Source: Aralia elata
Lineage: Eukaryota; Streptophyta; Magnoliopsida; Apiales; Araliaceae
Reading direction: 5' to 3'
DNA length: 64,000 nt
Assembly: GCA_034770075.1 (NCBI GenBank)
Contig: CM068379.1
Coordinates: forward strand, 44,709,130-44,773,129
Shown: one piece after another, positions 1 to 11,090 of the stretch
Position numbering within the stretch: the first letter of the stretch is position 1
Layout of the letters: each line of letters starts with the position of its first letter
Position numbers and translations under genes: made by a program
Notes under the pieces: model-generated
Seen by the model: the letters and a program-made list of their open reading frames with translations, nothing else
Told to the model about the DNA's origin: nothing
The model's database searches: none

Positions 1-285
1 GCTTTACCTCCTGAGTTAGGTCATATCCACAATGTATTCCACATATCGGTGCTACGACCGTATAAGTCTGATTATAAGCATGTCATGGAGTATGAACCGA
101 TACAATTCGAGAAAGATTTGTCTTATGAAGAGGTTCCTGTTCAGATAGTGGACAGGAAGGAGCAAGTTCTTAGAAATAAAGTGATACCTTCTGTAAAGGT
201 AATCTGGAGGAACCACAGTGCTGAGGAAGCAACGTGGGAACTCGAAGAGCAAATGATACAGAATTACCCTCAATTGTTTGCCTAA
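1..285 (+). CDS. Tekay/Del-like chromovirus pol, C-terminal end with chromodomain (partial)
   Basis: The reading frame is open from the first base of the window and stops at TAA 283-285, giving the last 94 residues of a Ty3/gypsy polyprotein. Residues 1-20 are the end of the integrase tail (HIHNVFHISVLRPYK, the usual hinge in plant gypsy elements). Residues about 45-85 form a chromodomain-like fold containing VKVIWRN and the aromatic-acidic stretch EEATWELEE. In chromoviruses this domain steers integration toward particular chromatin. The same region of element D (48666-49085, minus) is clearly the same family. No break is visible in this short piece. The rest of the element lies left of the window. 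Confidence 0.9.
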   Translation, partial: ALPPELGHIHNVFHISVLRPYKSDYKHVMEYEPIQFEKDLSYEEVPVQIVDRKEQVLRNKVIPSVKVIWRNHSAEEATWELEEQMIQNYPQLFA

Positions 286-395
286 TTGTTATATTGCGAT
301 TCTGGGGACAGAATCTTTGTAAGGAGGGGAGAATGTAACGGACGATTTAATTGCGTTGTGATTCTGGGGACAGAATCATTTTAAGGAGGGAAAGA
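286..395 (+). other. 3' untranslated spacer with duplicated polypurine tract
   Basis: Two copies of a roughly 50-bp block, each containing GATTCTGGGGACAGAATC followed by a purine run and ATGTAAC, lie in tandem. The purine runs are at about 321-333 and 383-395. The second one abuts the LTR start at 396 and should be the working plus-strand primer. The first copy is followed by GTAACGG, so it resembles a short duplicated LTR start. Element D shows the same arrangement at 48565-48655. Confidence 0.8.
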
Positions 396-3284
396 TGTAA
401 CGAATGCAATTTTGAGAATTAATAAAAATATTTATTGAGTCGTATAAATATTTTTGTTAATTTATTGAATTAATAGATGATTTATTAAGCTATTGTGAAA
501 TAAGTTTATGTTGAGTTAATTGTGTTAATTGTTACTTGAATATGATGTGTGATGATTATTCTAATTTAATTATTAATTAAATTAGATGATGAAAAGAATT
601 ATTTGAATAAATGATTTATGTTAATAAATAATTTATTTGAATAATATATTTTATTTGGTGTTTTTGTTAAATAAAATTATTATTTGTGTTAGTTATATTT
701 AATTTAATTTATTTAATAATAATAAGTTCAATTAAATTAAATGTGTGACATTTAAAACTATATGTTATAATGTTTTATTAAAATAAATGAAAGGAGTTTT
801 AATTTAGTTTTTCCAAACTAGGCCTTATGACCTTTGGTTGGATAAATGAGTTATTTTAATTGTGTTTTACCAAACAAGACATAAGAATAATAGGTTATTT
901 TTATTAGTGTTTACTAAACAAGCCTTAGAGGCTTTTGAAATCTTTAACTGATAGATTAATATCATACGTTATTATTTTATTAAATCATCAGTTTTTATTT
1001 TATTAGTTTATATTTTTAAACTACGTCAGTTAAGAAAAAGAAAAGAAAGAAGAGAAAGAACAGAGTTTGAGAGAAAGAAAAGAATAGAGCTCTGTGAGTT
1101 TGAGAGTTGAGAGAAAAGAAAGAATTGAGAGTTTGTGAATTGAGAAAGAGAAGGAAGGGAAGTGCTAGTAAGGAATTATATATAGCTTGAAGGTATAATT
1201 CTTTTGGTTTTGTTCTTCATTATGTTTTTATTATTTTATTTCTCTGTATATGATTTCTACTTCACTGTATATGAATTTATATGCCAAATACATGAATTAC
1301 TTGGTTATAATTGTTAGTAAGCATGTATTAAAGATTATGTGGTGATTATAAACTAGTTTGAAGAATTAATTCATGAAAACATGCTTTAGAATTGAGTTCT
1401 TAGTTTTACAGAGCTTTATTTCATGTATGACATATTTGTATGAAAATTGATGCTCTAGTTGGTTATTAATCGGTAAAGTGATAAGTGTTTATGATTATTT
1501 GATGAAAAACATGAGTTATGCAAAAAGAATTGTTTTAATTGGTTGAAAAATAAATTTACAGAGTTTAATTTCATGAGAATGGTTAAAACTTGAATATTTG
1601 GTTTTAACAGTGAATTTTTGGTTTTAAACTAGTTGTTTATGTGTTAGAATGATTAAAATGTTTACATAACATGTTAGGTAAATGTTTTATATCATATATG
1701 ATGTCTGGGTATGTTTAATTTGTATTCTGGATGGTAGAATTCGGAAAATTTAGCCAAATTTGGCCTAAGTTTTCACTGGTTCGCGACTGTAGGAGATGAC
1801 TGTCGAGTCTCTCGCCCCGGCGAGAGAAATGAACTGTAAATTCTCGCCCCGGCGAGAAAATTTACAAAGGGAATCCTCGCCCCGGCGAGAGCTCGCCCCG
1901 ACGAGAAAATTTAAAAGGAATTCTCGCCCCGGCGAGAACCACTGCTGGAAAATTTTTATTTTGTTTTCCTTTCTTAGAAGTTATGATGGATAATTAAATT
2001 TATATTAAAGTATTAAGTGATTAATGAAATTCCTAGACAATTGAAACTTGTTGATCATGGTTTGCTAAATGAGATGTTATAATAAAAAGGATAAAAGCAA
2101 GCTTAAATTGTATATTATTTTGTAACTAATTATGTTACCATTTTATAATTAAATGTATAGGTTGTTTAAGGATCGTGAGATATTTAATTTGTAATCAACG
2201 CTTGAGGCAAGTTCCTTATCTCAACTTATTACTTTATGTTGAGCACGTTTTCCTTCCTTAAGCTTGAAAATTATTTATAGCAAGTTGTTGTTCTCTTTTA
2301 ACTTGTTAATTTATTCAAGACAAGTTTATTTATATTGAGCAAGCTTATTGACCTTAGCTTATTGATATTCAAGCAAGGTTATTATCATGATTATATACTC
2401 AAGCTTTATTCCAATCATTGTTATTATTCAAACTTCGAGTATAGTTTCTATTGAACAAACTCTATTGAATTAGACTAGCAAACCCTTTTTGATTCAGCTA
2501 GTCCTTAGTTGATGAACGTTTCAAAGACTTAGAATGTTTTCTATACTTGTTCCAAGCCAATTTCCTTTTTGGTATGGATTCAGACGATAAACTGAGATGA
2601 ACAACCCTAACATAGGGGATTACTTACGCGACAACGTTAAAATGTTTGTGCACAATATATTGTACAAAGGGCTGATCCCCCTGAGTACGAGATGTTGGTC
2701 CATATTCTATATGACTGTTAAAGGTTACAGTAGAAATACTTGTCAACCTAGGACATAGTTCGAGGTCTTGTGACCCTCAGATATAATTTCTAAATCTTGA
2801 ATTCTATATTTTTGGAATCAAGCATTCTAAAGAGCTTTTAAATTTAAATCATTTATTGGTTGAGAATCAGCAAACTATTACTCCTCAGTTGAAATCATTT
2901 CATTTAGATATTATTGTTATTGTACCTGTGAGCAATTATTTGCTCACTCTTGCACAAATTATTGCAGCTAAGGCTGAGAAACCGGACGAGCCATCCACGA
3001 GCAAAGGCAAGGGCAAGATGCATAAATAGCTAAAGATCTGTTATTTATTTGATGATCGATTGTATCAAGACTTATTTAAATTATGTTTTATTCCGCATTT
3101 GATGTATTAAGGTTAAGATAACCTGGGAGTTGAATATTTAATAGTTTGGTGATGTAACCCATTTTGGGAAGATATTTCTTTAAGTTTATTTAATTGTTAT
3201 TTTATTGGGTAGTTAGTTTTGAATGTATGTTATAGTGAACACCAAATCAGTGGGAATTAAGTACCTGGATTTGGGGGTGTCACA
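396..3284 (+). repeat. 3' LTR of Tekay/Del-like element 1
   Basis: A 2889-bp LTR begins TGTAACGAATG directly after the polypurine tract and ends GGGGGTGTCACA. That ending matches the LTR end of element C, which is followed there by a primer binding site. Here it is followed by non-element sequence, so this is the 3' LTR. It is AT-rich, with a purine-rich AGAAAG/GAGAAAG stretch at about 1030-1165 and a TATATATAG box at about 1178 that may mark the promoter. It holds no gene. Other-frame ORFs inside it are spurious. The expected TSD (GGAAC, 3285-3289) cannot be confirmed because the left end is outside the window. Confidence 0.85.
1811..1936. repeat. five-copy GC-rich palindrome cluster (CTCGCCCCGGCGAG)
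   Basis: Five near-identical 14-bp palindromes lie at about 1811, 1843, 1876, 1892 and 1923 in an otherwise AT-rich LTR. The fourth has one base change (CTCGCCCCGACGAG). The same motif is clustered at 6633-6772 and, in element D, at 47182-47307. Function is unknown. Its symmetry would suit a dimeric DNA-binding protein or a small hairpin in the transcript. Confidence 0.85.
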
Positions 3285-3922
3285 GGAACTGTATTTACAA
3301 GATCCAATTTGTCCTACAAAAAGTTTCTAGATAGAGAAGACTGTAAGAATCAAAAAGGAATAATGATTGAATATTTGGAATCAGTGAGTTCTTAACTTAG
3401 CTCGGTGGGGTGCAGGCGTGGGTGGTGGGCAGTGGGCGGCGGTGGTGCAGACAGTCGGTGGGGTGGTGTGGGCGGCGTCCAGCCGGGCTATGTTCTCCCT
3501 GTATTCTCTCTTCTCCCTCTCCCTCTCCCTCTCCCTCTCTTCTTCTTCTTATTATTCTTCTTCTTCTTCTTCTTCTTCTTCTTCTGTTCGATTGAGTTGG
3601 GACTATTCGATTATTTAGGATTAAAATACATCAGCGACCGCTAATAGCGACCGCGTGTAGTCGCTGTTTTTTATTGACGTGGCTGTATTAGCGGTCGCTG
3701 TTTATAATCGGTCGCAGATAACCTCCCCGCCATACATTTGCGCCAAATTTCAGGCGATAAAATTAAATCAGCGACTGACCAGCGACCACATACGGTCGCT
3801 GATATTACCTAGCGACTAGATTAACTTGCGGTCTCTAATAACAGTCGCTATTACGAGCATTAGCGACCAAAAATGGCGGTCGCTGATAGTCTTGGTCGCT
3901 GTTGGGCCATTTTCTTGTAGTG
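3285..3922 (+). mobile_element. CACTA (En/Spm) transposon 3' terminal fragment
   Basis: The right end reads TTTTCTTGTAGTG (3910-3922), the reverse complement of the standard plant CACTA terminus CACTACAAGAAAA. About 3630-3905 is packed with short direct and inverted subterminal motifs (AGCGACC, GCGGTCGC, TCAGCGAC), as expected for transposase binding sites of this superfamily. No transposase ORF is present. The left boundary is not seen. Element 1 may have inserted into the CACTA element, in which case 3285 onward is its interior and the other half lies left of the window. The 3-bp TSD would be ATT (3923-3925). Confidence 0.8.
3512..3586. repeat. CCCTCT and TTC microsatellites
   Basis: A short run of CCCTCT-type repeats (about 3512-3540) passes into a TTC/TCT trinucleotide run (about 3541-3585). 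The strings of Ser, Leu or Phe in overlapping ORFs here are products of this low-complexity DNA. Confidence 0.9.
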
Positions 3923-4109
3923 ATTGACATAGTAGGCAGTAAGCTCAAGAGAAAAAACTTTTGCCTTGGAATCAAAACTCTATCACCACTTTTCACAACA
4001 TATCACCAAGATAAACTTTACTTAACAAAATATTGTATTCACACACGCACACATACATAATATATATAAGGTAAATGATCAATAACACGTACGTGCTATG
4101 GATCATTAT
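3923..4109. other. unassigned flank between CACTA end and old copia LTR
   Basis: AT-rich sequence with no recognisable coding or repeat content. It is a candidate piece of the original host locus. The base block ATTAT at 4105-4109 is the left TSD of the old solo LTR. Confidence 0.6.
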
Positions 4110-5154
4110 TGAAACTAGTATACTCTCAAGTCAATCACATTAGATATGATAAGTATTTACTTTGTATTTTTTTTCATTTATTAATAAAAAAATCATTTAT
4201 TTATCCATGTTTAATTGGTGGAATTAATTAGGATAAACCTATAATTTTGGAGCAATACTTTTAAAATCATGAAGAGTTCATGTTAATGAGATCTAAAATC
4301 TAGATAGCTCAAAACTAAAATGTTCATGATCATAGGATCACTAATGTGGGGGTAGTGGATCCGGATAGATTGGTATATACTATGCTTGTTCTATTGAAGA
4401 GAATGATTGATCTCATAATCATTTGTGTGGAGACACTAAAGAAAGTATGTAGTTACTTATTAGAGAATAAGTTCACTGAACGTGAATCGCTTAAGGAACA
4501 CCTAATGAAGTTTTACTTGTTTGATAATAGGAGTTCTTATAGTGATAGTAGTACAAGTGATCGTTAGACTTGAGATAATCATAGTACCTTATGTATTCTG
4601 AGTTATACATTATCATATTCCTTAAGACTCTTTGGGTATATAAAAGGATATGTTCGGGTATAATAAAGTGTACATAGAAATGGATGAATGATCAACAAAT
4701 GATCTACCACTTCTAGTAAAAGGGAGAGAATGTTTATGCGATTTGATAAGTGACAACTCAGAAATCCCTGACTAAGGTGAATGGAAATTAGAAAGGAGTT
4801 TCTAATTTACATTAACTAGAATTGTGCATTTTAGAATCGAAATACATATGATCAAATAAATAAGACTTGTTAGAAATTTCATGTTTTATGTTTGATCGGG
4901 ACATTGTAATATCTCGAATATTTATGCGATGCTAAATTAGGACATTAAATGATTACGACGAGTATGATATGCAATGAATGCGTTAAAGGGTTAAAGAATA
5001 TATAACACTCGAAGTGTTCCAGGTTTAAGAGAAGGTGATGAAATAAAACCTACACTAAGGTAATGCGTTAAGTTATTCAGCGATAATTATGAAAGAGATT
5101 TAGTGAAAACTGAGTAAGAGAGGTTTCGTTGATTCCGATGACGGAATCCTTATC

Positions 5155-5166
5155 AGGAGGGAAGGA
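5155..5166 (+). other. polypurine tract remnant
   Basis: Purine run AGGAGGGAAGGA directly before the LTR start TGTGACAACCCG. It is the same layout as the other chromovirus 3' ends in the window. Confidence 0.7.
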
Positions 5167-6632
5167 TGTGACAACCCGAATTTTTAGAAATTATTAAATA
5201 AGAATTTAATAAATAAAATTCTTATTACGAGACGTTTTAGGTTTGAATATGTCTATATATATGTTTCATATTGTGAAATATGTAATTTGGTGTGAAAAAA
5301 ATTATATATTCATGTAATTGGGAAGAAATGGTTTAATAGTTAATTAAACCATTAAAAAGATTAAATGAAATTGTCATGAGAAGGAAATTAGTGAATAATA
5401 TTAGTTAATTTAATTAAGTTAAAATTATATTGGGAAATAATATAATTTGATTGTTATGTCTTGTGGACAATAAAAATTATTGTGAATTAAATTTCATTAA
5501 TAATGTGAGTGATTCACTTAATTAAAATAGTGAATTGATGTGAATATATTTGTGTGTGAAGTGTTGGTACGTATTTTAGTATGCTAAAGTAATGAGAATA
5601 TTATATTTTGATTAAATAATTAAATCAGAGGATTAATGTTTTATTGAATAAAATGTTTTATTTAATAAAATTATAGTTTGGCTAAATTGAATTATAATTT
5701 TGTCAGCAAGGTTTTGATTGGAATTATTAATAAGTTTAATTAGATTTATTAATATAATGAGTTTAATTGAATTAAAGTGTGACACAATATTATATAATTA
5801 GAATGTTATTAAGATAATTTAAAAATATGTTAAAAGGATGTCAGCCAAACATGGCCTTATGACACTTGGAGGTTGTAACTGTTGAAAAACTAATATACAC
5901 GTAAAGTGTATTTGTCAGTTTATGAGAGAAAGAGAGTGAGTGGGAGAATTCTCTGAGAATTGGAAAAGAGCCTTGGAAAATCAAGAAGGAAGAAACCTTG
6001 TTCATCACTTGTTTAGATTGATTCAAAGGTAATAATCAAATCCTAAAGCTTTTATTTCTAGTTTTCCTTAAGTATAAGAGTATGAGATTTCTGTAAAATT
6101 ATTTTTGGTTGAATGAATTGGAGAAAAGCTTGATTATGTGTTATTGGGTTTAATTAGTGTGATATATGTTGATTATAAATGAAATTAGAGTAATGAAATT
6201 CGAATTTATGTGTAAAAGGGGAAGAATTGAGTTTTGATTGAATATGTACGTTTTGGCTTGTTTTGGAGTCAAAATTTATGTTCAATTTGAGTAATAATCT
6301 GTAAATTGAAGATGGATTATTGTTATGCATTTAAAAAACGAAAACAACAGAAGTTAAACGGACCAATTTGGTTGAGAAACGAATCCGTAGCGATTGATTA
6401 CGCTAAAAGTTGTGAAATATGAAAAACTAGTATGAATTGTGATTTTTAAGCCTTTAAATTGGTTGTTTGAGTTGTTTAAGATGTTAGAATCGTGCTAGAA
6501 GATTTGGGTAATGATCATATATGAGTTATAGTAATTGGGTAATTTTAAGTTGTTGTTAAAATGAAGAAATTTGGTGTTTTTGGCCTTGGAACTGTGCAAT
6601 TCGCAAAACTGCAGAATCTGGAATCCAGAAGT

Positions 6633-6772
6633 CTCGCCCCGGCGAGCTCAATGAACTGAGTTTCTCGTCCCGGCGAAGTCTCGCCCTGGCGAGCTCAATG
6701 AACTGAGTTTCTCGCCCCGGCGAAGTCTCGCCCCGGCGAGAGTTTTGTGTAGTAATTTCTCGCCCCGGCGGG
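6633..6772. repeat. six-copy CTCGCCCCGGCGAG palindrome cluster
   Basis: About six copies, some with single changes (CTCGTCCCGGCGAA, CTCGCCCTGGCGAG, CTCGCCCCGGCGGG). Two are separated by the same spacer AGCTCAATGAACTGAGTTT, so a unit of about 48 bp is partly duplicated. The position in the LTR matches that in element 1. Confidence 0.85.
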
Positions 6773-7553
6773 AATTGCAGAAAATGAAAATTTTCTTGTT
6801 TTTAATTCTTTTCTTTTTGGTCATGATATGTTACCCTGTGCAAGATTAAACTTATATTAATGTATTAAATGAATACCAAGATGTTAAGATGGATGCTAAG
6901 CATAAACTTGATGATGATAAAATATGAAGTTGATGAACCTTAACTTAGCGTTAAGTTTTAGGGATTCCTAAGGATGACATTGTTACAATTAAGCTTATAA
7001 CTCTAGAAGTGAGTTTGATAATTAGAGAATAATTAAGATATTAAAATGAGATTGGATGAGAGTGCATCTGAAGTGATAATACTATTGTAACTAATCATCG
7101 TTACTACCTTATAAACGGAATATGTAGGTTGTTTTCTAATTGTTGCTTTGTGACTAATAAATGTTGTGCATGATTATATATCGTGTAGGATACGTGAAGT
7201 GCATCTAAGTATAGGCTAATTATGCTAATTGGTAATCTACGAACCAGACAAGTCTTTCAGTTCCTATTTGTTATGTGAATTAAATAATTAATTGTTTTAA
7301 ACCTATGATGCAAAAGCATGATGAATTCTATATGTTATTTGTACGTAACGACAAAGTCAACTCTTCTTACGATTATTTCTTGCCTTATGATGAATTCTAT
7401 ATGTTATTTATTTATATTTGAATTAAAGGAGTTTAATTCATTATAAATAATATTAGAATGGTTCTAATTTATTTATTCTACTACCGGTATGATATTGAAC
7501 CTAAAGGGTTACACCATAAAAGAGAATTTAATATTATTTTAGAAGTAATTGGC

Positions 7554-7554
<1 letters not shown>

Positions 7555-7589
<35 letters not shown>

Positions 7590-7683
7590 TAAGTGTTTTT
7601 AATTTGTACCATGGTGGAATAAATTAAATAGCTTAATATTTATAATTAAGTATTTGGAGAAATACTAATTATAAATTAATAAG

Positions 7684-7723
<40 letters not shown>

Positions 7724-7741
7724 GTTGTTGTTGTTGTTGTT
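7555..7741. repeat. ATA, ATT and GTT microsatellites
   Basis: An (AAT)n run at about 7555-7588 and an (ATT)n run passing into (GTT)n at about 7687-7741 have expanded the old copia LTR relative to the A LTR, where the same positions hold only a few ATT repeats. Confidence 0.9.
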
Positions 7742-7869
7742 ATTATAAAAAATTTAGTTTCTAAATAGTTTAGAAATTGAATTAAAACCCTAAGTCCTAA
7801 AGAGTATAGGAAGGGGATTGGTTTATATAAGAAGATGTCTTATGATAGATTAAGGGTTGACACAACTGT

Positions 7870-8877
7870 TGAAAGTAGTATGCACACAAGCCAATCATAT
7901 TTGATATGATGTAGCATATACTTTGTAATCTTATTCGTTTATTAATAAAAGAATTGATTTTCTTAAAAGGCATTTTATATTATCTACATAGTGCTGTTAT
8001 ATTAAATGTGATAAACCCATAGTTTTTAGCAATGCTTTTAGAATCATGATGGTGATCATGCTAATGAGATCTAAATTCATGATAGCCCACAAACTAAAAT
8101 CGTTCCTAATCGTTGGATTACTAAATAGGGGGTTAGTGAATCCGGATAGATTAGTACATACGTTGCTTGCTCTTAAGAAGAGGATGATTGATCTCATAAT
8201 CATTTGTGTGGAGACACTAAAGCAAGTATGTAGGTGCTTATTGGAGAATAAGTTCACTGAATGTGGCTCGCTAAAGAATACCTAATTGAGTTTTACTCGC
8301 TTGTCAATAGGAATTCCTCTAGTGATAGTAGTACAAGTGATCCTCGGACTTGAGATCATCATAGTATCTTGTGTATGATGAGTTATGCTTTGACATGTCC
8401 CTTAAGACCTTTAGGATATATCAAATGGTATGATTGAGTATAATAAGTTGTACATGGAGATAGGTGAATGATCAACAAAGAATCTACCACGTCTAGTAAA
8501 AGATGTGAATGTCCTATGTGATTCGATAAATGACAACTCAGTAGTCCTTGGCCAAGGCAGAATGAAATTAGAAAGGAGTTTCTAATTTACATTATTTAGA
8601 GTTGTGCATTTGGGAATCAAAATACATATAATTAAATAAAATAAGACTTGACAGTAAATCCATGTCTTATATTTAATTGGGACATTGTATGGTAGAAGGA
8701 TTGAATTGTACGGTAACTATGCACTGAAAGGTTCTTTTGTGATTAATGTTGAAATCTATATTATCTGAAAAGTCGTTGATCGCTAAGGGGGCTTACCCTT
8801 ATTGTAGAATAAATATTATTTATTTAAATGAATTAAATAGTTTAATTTATTTATTTAAATAAGATTAGAATTGTTCT
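7870..8877 (+). repeat. copia A 5' LTR, left part
   Basis: First 1008 bp of the 5' LTR. It ends in GTTCT (8873-8877), the target duplicated by the Tat element. The matching uninterrupted stretch is in the 3' LTR near 40105. ORFs here on both strands recur in the other LTR copy at 33120-33408 and have no recognisable product. Confidence 0.95.
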
Positions 8878-9225
8878 TGTCGACGCCGGTTCTCGTCTTT
8901 TCCAATTTTTAGCCTTTTGATTAAATGATTTTTTGGAAAAGGTCGGCATTGATGTCGACGGGGTTTTGAAAGATCGTTTTTTATGATGAGTCAATTAACC
9001 AGAGTCACCAGTTAGTATATTTGAAATGGATGTACCAACTCATCCGAGTTTTCGTTTTTTATAAATCGATGGCTCATATGTGACTCCGAATTAATTGGTC
9101 TGCGAGCCGAGATTCATAGAGTTCGGGGGCTTGCTTAAGCGAGGGGAAGGTGTTAGGCACCCCCCGACTTCCGTGAAACACGGTTACCGCAATCTTGATA
9201 CTTTCATATCCTTTGATTCATGAAA

Positions 9226-9257
<32 letters not shown>

Positions 9258-10933
9258 CCTATGTGAATATTGTGGTGAGTTTGTATGAAAGAATCATTTG
9301 GGGTTTTTTATGGAAAGTTGTGTTTTGGGAGTGCTTTAGAATGTCCTTCGGCTTATACGAGAAAGCTTTATGAGAAATGTTTGATTTTAATTGTCAAAAC
9401 TATGAGATTTTCATTAGGTGTCGTTTTGGCAAAAACAAGAGTTTTCTAAACCTTCGTCAAAATAGGAATCGAGATCTATACATCGCTTTCATAGATGACG
9501 GGCAACTTCTAGGATCTCTTTAACCCTATGCACAAAGGTTTAGTAAAACGTTTAGTTTATTCATAAAAACCATTTTTTGGTGATGTTTGAAAACGATTTT
9601 TTTACCTTCTCGTTTGAATAGGAATCGACATTCATTAGCACTTCCAATTTTAAGCCTCGTAAAGCTAACAACCTAGTTTGATTTATTTTAATGAAAAACC
9701 TTCATCGTTTAATCTTTGAAATCATTTTTCGTGTCACAAAATCCAATCAAGCATAACCACGCGTCGGGGCTATTCATGGGTACGTAAACCATCAAAATAA
9801 CCCCAAACGCCTACAATCACAAGTTTCACTATTTCGGGACCTTAAACCCGACCTCCAACTTAGTATCGTTTTAAGGCCCGATGATTACATCTTTACAATG
9901 ACGAATGCATCTACCCGATTACATACATCCAAAAATGTCCATCATCGGATTTGGACCACGGGGTTGCGTTCCTAGGCTCACATCCGAACTTGTTGCACAA
10001 CCGCAAAATGGATACAACGTAAATAAACAACCGTGGGATGCCTAATGCTCTAGGATATCTTACAATAACAATTGAAATACACTACGAATGACCCATTACC
10101 GTAATAGCTAAAATTTGCACGAAACGGACATCATCGGGCTATTAGGGGGAATTTCATTCCGATGAGACCCTCACTAATAGTCCCTAATCCATGGTTTCAC
10201 AATAACATGTAAGAAAGCTACATTTAAGATAATTCGGATAACAAAAGCTTGGCAAAAATGGTACAACAAAATGCTAAAACAAAGGATTTTTCACCTTGCA
10301 AATGATCCCCACAATATGTATGAATTTGTGTATTGAGTAGAGTAGAAAATATGAGGTGTAATCTCACAAAATGGGTACAATTTCTCACTATTTCTCACTC
10401 TTTTCTCTCTTAATTTTTGCTGTTTTCTTGCTGTTTTTCTCCTTCTCCCGAACTGCTGCTGCTGCTGGATTCTTCCTTTTGTTTCTGTATGCAAAATGGC
10501 CTGATAAGGCACTGCCAAGGGCAGCCATAGATCAATCTGCGGCCAGCCGTGCTCGAGTCCCGTGCGCTCGAGTCCCGTGTTGTCTCGAGTTCCGTCCTTG
10601 GCCGCGGATTGATCTGCGGCTGACTGTGCTGATTTTCTCGTTTTCCGTACCTCGTCTCGATTTTCGTGCCGTACCGATGGTTTCCGCTGAAGGGCTTGTA
10701 TTCTGCAGTCCGGAAACCGCTGGGAAACGTGCCATGTCATCCGGGTAAGCGCAGTGATCAGTAACTGACTCCCGACATTCGCTTGTTGTCGTGTCGGCTT
10801 CGATCTCGTCCCGTAGTGGTGGCTTTGAGTGTTCGTCTTTATGTCCACCTTTTATTCTCGTGTGCTGGGTCAATTGACGATTTTGCCCTCCTGTCAGGGT
10901 TAGTATAGGAAGTGCAAAATTTGGGTGTCTACA
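8878..10933 (-). repeat. 3' LTR of the Tat element
   Basis: 2056 bp, bounded by TGTCGACG and GTCTACA on the plus strand. It contains a GT microsatellite (about 9232-9257) longer than that in the partner LTR. A partner-LTR block carrying the GCAGATCAATCTGC palindromes is shorter here (near 10525). ORFs seen on either strand of this LTR, such as those with a Phe/Leu-rich start near 10371, recur in the partner LTR and are not convincing genes. Confidence 0.93.
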
Positions 10934-10948
10934 GCTGCCCCTCTTTAT
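10934..10948 (-). other. polypurine tract of the Tat element
   Basis: Read on the minus strand, AAAGAGGGGCAGC lies immediately before the 3' LTR. This is the expected primer site for plus-strand DNA synthesis. Confidence 0.8.
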
Positions 10949-11090
10949 CATGTTTATGAAATGTTAAATGAAATGAATAGGATAAAGAATAGACACTCGA
11001 TGCATGAATGACAGTGCACAAGAATGACAATACATACATAATGATGCAACACACACAACTTATGATGCGATGCAAGATGTAAAGCATGTC

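Larger units (their letters stand above)
4905..7330 (+). mobile_element. rearranged Tekay-like LTR fragments inside the old copia LTR
   Basis: Homology to the copia LTR stops after GGGACAT (4904) and resumes near 7331-7400. The insert begins TGTAATATCTCGAATATTT, like the start of solo LTR F (TGTAATATTCCGAA). At 5155-5166 it has a gypsy polypurine tract (AGGAGGGAAGGA), preceded by the family's GATTCC...GGAATCC block. This is followed by a second LTR start, TGTGACAACCCGAATTTTT, at 5167. The copy from 5167 aligns loosely with the element 1 LTR, including the palindrome cluster, but loses its last kilobase near 7330. The simplest reading is a truncated first LTR, a short remnant of internal 3' end, and a 3'-truncated second LTR. 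The exact right boundary is uncertain. Confidence 0.65.

Noticed and set aside
3405..3644. Three overlapping ORFs with Leu/Ser/Phe runs
   Set aside because: Produced by CCCTCT and TTC microsatellites in the CACTA fragment.
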